Positions 7,132 to 11,016 of a DNA stretch of 11,016 nucleotides are shown here, in pieces. Under the pieces are notes generated by a model that did no database searches, had not been told where the DNA came from, and saw only the letters and a list, made by a program, of their open reading frames with translations. The stretch is taken from contig JAJYXA010000323.1 in the NCBI GenBank assembly GCA_021791235.1, forward strand, positions 1-11,016, given 5' to 3'. Source of the DNA: Pseudomonadota bacterium. Lineage in GTDB: Bacteria > Pseudomonadota > Gammaproteobacteria > Burkholderiales > Thiobacillaceae. Each line of letters starts with the position of its first letter. Positions within the stretch are counted from its first letter, which is position 1. The translations under genes and the position numbers were made by a program.

Positions 7132-7824
7132 ATGAATCGCCTTTTTGCTGCAGTCATCGCGCCGCTCCTGGGTATCGCGCTGGCGGGATGTTCATCCTAT
7201 TCAGCCGCCGCGCCCTTGCCCGATCCTGCCGTCGACATCCCGCTTGCCAGGACGGCCGGCATCCAGACGGCCGTCCTGGCCGGCGGATGCTTCTGGGGCG
7301 TGGAGGGCGTGTTCGAGCACGTCAAGGGCGTCACCCGGGTGGTGTCGGGCTACGCCGGCGGCCAGGCGGACACAGCCACGTATGGGCAGGTGAGCACCGG
7401 CCGCACCGGCCATGCCGAATCGGTGCGCATTTTCTATGACCCTGCGCGCATCAGCTACGGACAGTTGCTGAAGGTGTTTTTTTCCGTCGCGCACGACCCG
7501 ACCGAACTGAATCGGCAAGGGCCGGACACCGGCACGCAATACCGGTCGGCGATCTTCTATGCCAGCGCGGACCAGAAGCGGGTGGCCGACGACTACATCG
7601 CCCAACTGCAGGCGGCTGGCGTGTTCCCCAGCCGCATTGTCACCCAGGTCGTGCCCCTGCAGGGCTTCTACGATGCCGAAGCCTACCACCAGCATTATCT
7701 GGACCTGCATCCGGACCAGCCCTACATCGTCATCAACGACCTGCCGAAGATCGCCAATCTGCGACGGCTGTTTCCGTCCCTGTATGTCGATAAGCAGACC
7801 GGACAAAGTCCCCGTTCGCCCTGA
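7132..7824 (+). CDS. msrA: Peptide-methionine (S)-S-oxide reductase MsrA, lipoprotein form
   Basis: MsrA reduces the S-epimer of methionine sulfoxide in proteins. The catalytic motif GGCFWG places the nucleophilic cysteine at C53. Other family blocks are GYAGG, TGHAESV, DTGTQYRSAIFY and EAYHQHY. The start is fixed by aaaggag at 7117-7123, eight bases before the ATG; an upstream in-frame ATG at 7087 lacks such a site. The first 20 residues are a signal peptide ending in the lipobox LAGC (C20), so the enzyme should be membrane-anchored and act in the periplasm. C20 and C53 are the only cysteines: the C-terminal resolving cysteines of E. coli-type MsrA are absent, so an external thiol must regenerate it. 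The last codons and the stop lie inside a REP repeat. It is followed on the same strand by exported MsrB after 111 bases. Confidence 0.93.
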   Translation: MNRLFAAVIAPLLGIALAGCSSYSAAAPLPDPAVDIPLARTAGIQTAVLAGGCFWGVEGVFEHVKGVTRVVSGYAGGQADTATYGQVSTGRTGHAESVRIFYDPARISYGQLLKVFFSVAHDPTELNRQGPDTGTQYRSAIFYASADQKRVADDYIAQLQAAGVFPSRIVTQVVPLQGFYDAEAYHQHYLDLHPDQPYIVINDLPKIANLRRLFPSLYVDKQTGQSPRSP

Positions 7825-7882
7825 GCTTGTCGAAGGGCATGCCTGAACGGGCACAGGGCTTCGACAAGCTCAGCCCGAACGG
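7812..7882. repeat. Inverted pair of REP-type palindromic repeats
   Basis: Two 27-base units, 7812-7838 and 7856-7882, face each other across 17 bases and match in inverted orientation at all but four or five positions. Both contain the core tgagcttgtcgaag, a sequence I recall as a dispersed repeat in many proteobacterial genomes. The differences are paired: one copy has ccc...ggg around the core and the other has ggg...ccc, so each keeps its own hairpin. The left unit supplies the last codons and TGA stop of msrA. The long inverted repeat may protect or end the msrA transcript before msrB. Confidence 0.85.
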
Positions 7883-7935
7883 TGGTTGAGATCTGCCACT
7901 ATTTACTGAAGTCTTAATGGATGAGGCGAGCAATC

Positions 7936-8430
7936 ATGGACAGACGCACCTTCATCAAGCTGGCGGCGGCCGGCGCCTCCGTTCCGCTGTTGACGCGCTT
8001 CGCCCTGCCCGGGCAGGCCATGGCGGCGGAACGCATCGACAAGCTCGTGCGCAGCGACGCCGAGTGGAAAAAGCTTCTCACCCCGGCGCAGTACGACATC
8101 CTGCGCGAGGACGGCACCGAGCGGCCCTTCAGCAGTCCGCTCGATCACGAAACGCGCAGCGGGATGTACCTGTGCGTGGCCTGCGACCTGCCGCTGTTCC
8201 CGTCCCGCTTCAAATACGACAGCGGCACCGGCTGGCCCAGCTTCTTTGACGTGCTGCCCGGCCACGTGGAAACCCGAACCGACCTGACGCTGGGGATGCG
8301 GCGCACCGAATACCACTGCGCACGCTGCGGCGGCCACCACGGCCACGTGTTCCACGACGGGCCGAAACCCACCGGGCTGCGCTACTGCAACAATGGCGTG
8401 GCGCTGAAGTTCATTCCGGACAAAGCGTAG
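7936..8430 (+). CDS. msrB: Peptide-methionine (R)-S-oxide reductase MsrB, Tat-exported
   Basis: MsrB reduces the R-epimer of methionine sulfoxide, complementing MsrA. This 164-residue protein begins with a twin-arginine signal (DRRTFIKLAAAG, residues 2-13) and a likely cleavage after AMA at residue 30, so it is exported folded to the periplasm. This fits its structural zinc site of two CxxC pairs (C80/C83 and C128/C131). The catalytic cysteine is C151 in RYCNNG, where many homologues have RYCINS. The position of the resolving cysteine in two-Cys MsrBs (SGCGWPSF) is threonine here (T98), leaving a one-Cys enzyme. The ATG at 7936 is preferred to one at 7921 because gagg lies nine bases before it and the Tat motif then sits at the N terminus. 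It is downstream of msrA on the same strand and may share its transcript if the REP pair is not a full terminator. Confidence 0.94.
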   Translation: MDRRTFIKLAAAGASVPLLTRFALPGQAMAAERIDKLVRSDAEWKKLLTPAQYDILREDGTERPFSSPLDHETRSGMYLCVACDLPLFPSRFKYDSGTGWPSFFDVLPGHVETRTDLTLGMRRTEYHCARCGGHHGHVFHDGPKPTGLRYCNNGVALKFIPDKA

Positions 8431-8442
8431 TCACGCAGCCGC

Positions 8443-8466
8443 TCTGCGCTCGCAGAAGAGCGCAGA
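8443..8466. terminator. Hairpin between convergent msrB and the glycine-zipper gene
   Basis: A 9-bp perfect stem, tctgcgctc (8443-8451) with gagcgcaga (8458-8466), encloses a 6-base loop. It lies 12 bases after the msrB stop and 17 bases beyond the end of the opposing gene. It is placed to stop both transcripts, but neither side has a T-run, so it is not a canonical intrinsic terminator. Confidence 0.5.
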
Positions 8467-8483
8467 TCGGCTGACAGGCGGAA

Positions 8484-9008
8484 TCACGGCGCGCCTGGCG
8501 GCGGCGGTGGGGGATAACCCGGCGGCGGCGGAGGCACGCCCGGCGGCAGCGGCTCGTAATACGGCGAGCGCGTCGGCCGGTAGATGTGGCCGGACACCGG
8601 AACCTGGTGTCCCTTGGAATACATGCATTGCACGTAGCTGACGTCATAGCGGCGCTGCAGGCCGTAGCCCGAGGCCTGGGCCGACTCGGTGCCGGCCATG
8701 CCGCCGATCAGCAGTCCGGTGCCCGCACCCACGCCTGCGCCCTCGTGGCCGCCCAGGGCGGCGCCCGCGGCGGCACCGATCGCCGTGCCCACCACGGCGC
8801 TTTTCACGCCGCTCTGCTCCGCGACCTGGCCGGGCGTCCTGCCGCCGACGCTTGCGAGCGCGTAGTTGCGGCACTCCATGTCATCGGCGCGGAACTGGTC
8901 GAAGTTCTTGCCGCTGCCGGGCAGCACCATCACGCTCGGACCGGTCGGCATGGTGGTGCACCCGACCATCAGCAGGGCAAGTGCGAGAATTCCTGGCAGG
9001 GTACGCAT
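8484..9008 (-). CDS. Glycine-zipper lipoprotein with proline-rich tail
   Basis: This 174-residue putative envelope lipoprotein has a hydrophobic signal ending in the lipobox MVGC (C17). A conserved segment follows, FDQFRADDMECRNYA (36-50). Next is a small-residue, glycine-spaced stretch (about 70-106) of the kind that packs as membrane-associated zipper helices. The block YVQCMYSKGHQVPV comes next, and the last 20 or so residues are proline-rich. Proteins of this type are widespread in Beta- and Gammaproteobacteria without a settled function; membrane stabilisation or pore-like assembly is a guess. Two cysteines besides C17 (C46 and the one in VQCMY) could form a disulfide. The ATG at 9008 has gaggag eight bases upstream. 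An ATG at 9014 would overlap the preceding stop as ATGA but sits too close to that site. It is translationally coupled to the gene ending at 9011. Confidence 0.85.
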   Translation of the reverse strand: MRTLPGILALALLMVGCTTMPTGPSVMVLPGSGKNFDQFRADDMECRNYALASVGGRTPGQVAEQSGVKSAVVGTAIGAAAGAALGGHEGAGVGAGTGLLIGGMAGTESAQASGYGLQRRYDVSYVQCMYSKGHQVPVSGHIYRPTRSPYYEPLPPGVPPPPPGYPPPPPPGAP

Positions 9009-9010
9009 GC

Positions 9011-9394
9011 TCATCGCTCCTCATCGGGTGGGGGTGGCGGCGGCTGCGGCGCCACGGGCTGCCAGCCGCCGGGACACTGTTTCACGTGCGGGTAATAGCC
9101 GCGCGGCTGGGAACAGTAATACCAGTACGCCGAATTCTGCGGGCCCGGGCCCGCGTCGCGCTCGATATAGACCGGCGGCTCGGCCGGAACCGTCACGACA
9201 GGCGGCGGGTAGTAATAAGGGGGATAGTAGTACGGCCGGTAAGGCCAGGAACCGAACCAGAACGGGTCGACGACCACGCCGACCCCGATGTGGCTGTGGC
9301 CATGCCAGTGGCCGCGATCGGCTGCCGCCGCGCCGCTCAGGCACAATGCGAGCGCCCCCAGGGTCAGCGCAGACGCCATGCGAAGCTTGTTCAT
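9011..9394 (-). CDS. Secreted Tyr/Pro-rich envelope protein of unknown function
   Basis: This 127-residue protein has a clear Sec signal peptide (cleavage near SGAAA/AD, residues 20-26) and a His-rich start of the mature part (GHWHGHSH). A hydrophobic strand (GVGVVVDPF) leads into a Tyr/Pro-rich run at about 49-65, and the C-terminal block has two cysteines: YWYYC...GYYPHV..CPGGWQPV. That last block recurs in small secreted proteins of Betaproteobacteria, and its cysteines probably pair. The end is proline-rich and then acidic. The start is set by gaggagg five bases before the ATG at 9394; the frame stays open upstream to 9727 but without signal or family sequence. Its stop lies two bases before the glycine-zipper gene, so the two are one operon and probably share an envelope role. 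The biochemical function is unknown. Confidence 0.8.
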   Translation of the reverse strand: MNKLRMASALTLGALALCLSGAAAADRGHWHGHSHIGVGVVVDPFWFGSWPYRPYYYPPYYYPPPVVTVPAEPPVYIERDAGPGPQNSAYWYYCSQPRGYYPHVKQCPGGWQPVAPQPPPPPPDEER

Positions 9395-9472
9395 CGGGAC
9401 CTCCTCGTGCAGGGAGACCATCCCGCGCCGTCCGCAGTCAGCACGGACACGCATGGGAAGGAATACCGACGA

Positions 9473-9501
9473 TGAGACCCATGCAACCGCCGATAAGTTT
9501 C
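9473..9501 (-). promoter_or_regulatory. Possible RpoE/ECF-type promoter for the glycine-zipper operon
   Basis: On the minus strand GAAACTT (9501-9495) is followed, 17 bases on, by TCTCA (9477-9473). This is close to the RpoE pattern GGAACTT...TCTGA. Transcription would start near 9466, about 70 bases before the ATG at 9394. An envelope-stress promoter would suit the two envelope genes, but the match is imperfect and by eye. Confidence 0.25.
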
Positions 9502-9517
9502 GGCAGACACCGTTGCC

Positions 9518-9549
9518 GCCGGCAGGCATCGCGCGGAAATGCCGCCGGC
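9518..9549 (+). other. Strong hairpin upstream of the Tgl-like gene
   Basis: Arms gccggc-a-ggcat (9518-9529) and atgccgccggc (9539-9549) form an 11-bp stem with a single bulged A and a 9-base loop, ending 20 bases before the ATG at 9570. The same bases also give a direct repeat, tgccgccggc, at 9514 and 9540. No T-run follows. It may be a leader structure or protein-binding site controlling the next gene; the pairing is visible, the role is not. Confidence 0.4.
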
Positions 9550-9569
9550 CAGTCGTATTGTCGGCGTGC

Positions 9570-10802
9570 ATGAGGCAAGATGGGCGTGTGAACCGAATCT
9601 TCCTGCTGCTCGTGCTGGGCCTTCCCTGGTTCGCGTCAGCCAATTCCCCCGCTGCAGAACCGGCAGCCGTCAGCGGCGTGATGTTCGCCTGCACGCCTGC
9701 GCAAATCGCCCGGCTGGACCGCGACATGGCCGCCTACCTGCGGGAGCTGGGCGTGAGCGAGCGGCAGGTGGTCAGGACCGCGCCGGACGACGGCACGCTC
9801 GTTTACACGCTGGCCACGCCGGAAGCCGACACGGACACCCTGGGCCTCAAGGCGCGCAAGGAATATCGCATCAGGGACGAGCGGGTGCGCCTGCCGGCCA
9901 GGGGCGGCAAGACCCGCGCGGTGCGCGCGGTGTCCCGAAAGGAAATCCTGCTGGCGCTGCTGCAGCATGGCCGGCTGACCCGCTTCAGCGGCGCGGCGTG
10001 CACGCTGGACGCCCTGCGCGAGCAGGTCGGCGTGCGCCAAAATGTGGCGGCCTGGACGCGGCAGCTATCCTGGGTCTGGCCCGACGGCGGCCCCGCCAGC
10101 TGGAACACCCGGGTCTGGCGTCAAGGCACGCCGCTCGCCAGCGTGAGCCTGGACCGGGCGCTGCAGGATCCTTTCCTCAACCAGACGCGCTATGGCATCG
10201 GCTGCTACACGGCCAGCAAGCTCAGTTACGCCCATGCCGTGCTCGACTACTACGCCCGGGTCAGGAAAGACCCGGCCAAGGCGGCGCTGGTGCGCGCCCG
10301 CCTGCTGCACGACCAGGAGCCGCTGGTGGGCGTGGAACCCGCAGCCATGTGGGACTTCGAGAAGGACTTCGACCCGGCCACGCGCGCCATCCCCGGCAAG
10401 CTTTTAAGCATCGAGCGCGGGATTCCGTCGCGCAACTTCGTTCCGGGCGACTGGGCCTATCTGCGCAACACGGATCCGGCAACCGCCGAAAAGACCGGCT
10501 ACGAAGGCTCCAACGCCGTGTATCTGGGCGGGGGAATCTTTGCCGACTATTACAATGATCACGACCATGCGTACACCTATCGGGAGAAGCTGGATGAGGT
10601 CTATCAGTGGCGCAACGGCGTATTCAGCCGGCGCCGCGACGGCCACAAGGCCAAGCCCCTGACGGACGCGGACTTTTTGCGGCTGGGCAGGACGCCGGCA
10701 GAGGGCGGCCTGTTGCTGGACTATCGGGCAGCCCCGTATTTCTTCGGCTACGAAGACCTGCCCCAGCTGCCCAAGTCCTCAACCACCGTCGTCGACAGGT
10801 GA
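9570..10802 (+). CDS. Secreted protein resembling Bacillus Tgl protein-glutamine transglutaminase
   Basis: This protein of about 410 residues has a Sec signal peptide (hydrophobic 10-22, cleavage near ASA, residue 24). The C-terminal half recalls Bacillus Tgl, which cross-links spore-coat proteins through an NlpC/P60-like Cys-His fold. YGIGCYTASKLSYAHAVLDYY carries C212, where Tgl has its nucleophile in FECATAM. NFVPGDWAYLRN (from about 290) and EGSNAVYLGGG (312-322) parallel the Tgl PGD.VYF.NP and GENA..LG.G segments. The Glu of Tgl GENA appears to be Ser (S314), and the catalytic His of YYGHG is not at the same place, though H331 and H333 lie just after it. The N-terminal 180 or so residues have no counterpart I recognise. 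The recognition is from memory and an amidase or inactive relative is possible. The start is uncertain between the ATG at 9570 and a GTG at 9588; the frame is open back to 9288 but that part lacks protein character. Confidence 0.6.
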   Translation: MRQDGRVNRIFLLLVLGLPWFASANSPAAEPAAVSGVMFACTPAQIARLDRDMAAYLRELGVSERQVVRTAPDDGTLVYTLATPEADTDTLGLKARKEYRIRDERVRLPARGGKTRAVRAVSRKEILLALLQHGRLTRFSGAACTLDALREQVGVRQNVAAWTRQLSWVWPDGGPASWNTRVWRQGTPLASVSLDRALQDPFLNQTRYGIGCYTASKLSYAHAVLDYYARVRKDPAKAALVRARLLHDQEPLVGVEPAAMWDFEKDFDPATRAIPGKLLSIERGIPSRNFVPGDWAYLRNTDPATAEKTGYEGSNAVYLGGGIFADYYNDHDHAYTYREKLDEVYQWRNGVFSRRRDGHKAKPLTDADFLRLGRTPAEGGLLLDYRAAPYFFGYEDLPQLPKSSTTVVDR

Positions 10803-10807
10803 ACAGG

Positions 10808-10832
10808 CCGCGTGCGGAACGCCGCGGTTTTT
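10808..10832 (+). terminator. Intrinsic terminator of the Tgl-like gene
   Basis: The stem ccgcg (10808-10812) with cgcgg (10823-10827) continues past one bulged T into gcg/cgc around a gaa loop. It is followed at once by five T residues (10828-10832). It begins five bases after the stop codon at 10800-10802. This is the clearest terminator in the window. Confidence 0.85.
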
Positions 10833-10849
10833 AGACGGGCATCCCCGCA

Positions 10850-10877
10850 TTGAAAACGGGGCGTCAAGGGCTAACCT
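10850..10877 (+). promoter_or_regulatory. Possible sigma-70 promoter for the gene at 10949
   Basis: TTGAAA (10850-10855) and TAACCT (10872-10877) are 16 bases apart, matching five and four of six consensus bases. The -35 box lies in the loop of a small hairpin, ccccg (10843-10847) with cgggg (10857-10861), extended by gacg/cgtc. The leader would be about 65 bases. Confidence 0.35.
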
Positions 10878-10948
10878 TACTTGATGGTGTCGGCGTCGGC
10901 AGGAAAGCGCCCACCCGAAAAAAAGTCCGGTTCGACAGGGAGAAGAAA

Positions 10949-11016
10949 ATGCGCACCCGAACGATTTCAATGCTGTTCATGTCCGCGCTGCTGATTTTTG
11001 GCAGCATGGGTTATTC
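10949..11016 (+). CDS. N-terminal fragment of an exported protein (3' partial)
   Basis: Only the first 22 codons are in the window. The start is well supported: agggag at 10937-10942 stands six bases before the ATG. The visible residues, a basic MRTRT followed by a hydrophobic run (ISMLFMSALLIFGSMGY), look like a signal peptide or membrane anchor. The gene runs off the right edge and its identity cannot be told. It has its own spacing and possible promoter after a terminator, so it is not part of the preceding transcript. Confidence 0.65.
   Translation, partial: MRTRTISMLFMSALLIFGSMGY

Noticed and set aside
9288..9569. Upstream extension of the Tgl-like gene
   Set aside because: It would overlap the opposite-strand envelope gene and place the signal peptide internally.
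9395..9727. Upstream extension of the Tyr/Pro-rich secreted gene
   Set aside because: The signal peptide and a strong Shine-Dalgarno site fix the start at 9394; the extension covers a promoter-like region and the opposite gene's 5' end.

Overview
The window looks like GC-rich chromosomal DNA of a free-living Proteobacterium, most likely an autotrophic betaproteobacterium of the Thiobacillus/Sulfuricellales kind. The evidence is a cbbO gene (Rubisco activase subunit) at the left edge, strong G/C third-position bias that opens long antisense frames, a proteobacterial REP-type repeat pair, and exported-protein families common in Betaproteobacteria. The species call is inference. I see no tRNA, rRNA, CRISPR array, transposase or phage gene.

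Layout. (1) 2-2206 (+): the 3' part of cbbO, whose start lies outside the window; it is followed by a 245-base gap holding a candidate folded RNA (three-way junction). (2) 2452-5199 (+): a membrane-anchored PAS-PAS-PAS-GGDEF-EAL cyclic-di-GMP enzyme. Converging on it from the right are a small GIY-YIG-domain gene (5215-5541, -) and a membrane diguanylate cyclase with a periplasmic CHASE3-like sensor (5555-6838, -). These two are 13 bases apart and probably form one operon. (3) 7132-8430 (+): an exported methionine sulfoxide repair pair, a lipoprotein MsrA and a Tat-exported MsrB, separated by an inverted REP pair that supplies the msrA stop codon. (4) 8484-9394 (-): two translationally coupled envelope genes, a Tyr/Pro-rich secreted protein and a glycine-zipper lipoprotein. 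(5) 9570-10802 (+): a secreted protein resembling Bacillus Tgl transglutaminase, ending at a clear intrinsic terminator. (6) 10949-end (+): the first codons of another exported protein.

How it fits together. After cbbO, nearly every product is membrane-bound or exported: two c-di-GMP enzymes with membrane sensors, periplasmic methionine repair, a glycine-zipper lipoprotein operon and a putative protein cross-linker. The region reads as an envelope-maintenance and signalling neighbourhood rather than one dedicated system. The points most worth a second look are the Tgl-like exported protein with altered active-site surroundings, the loss of resolving cysteines in both Msr enzymes, the GIY-YIG protein coupled to a cyclase, and the folded elements at 2236-2287, 7812-7882 and 9518-9549.
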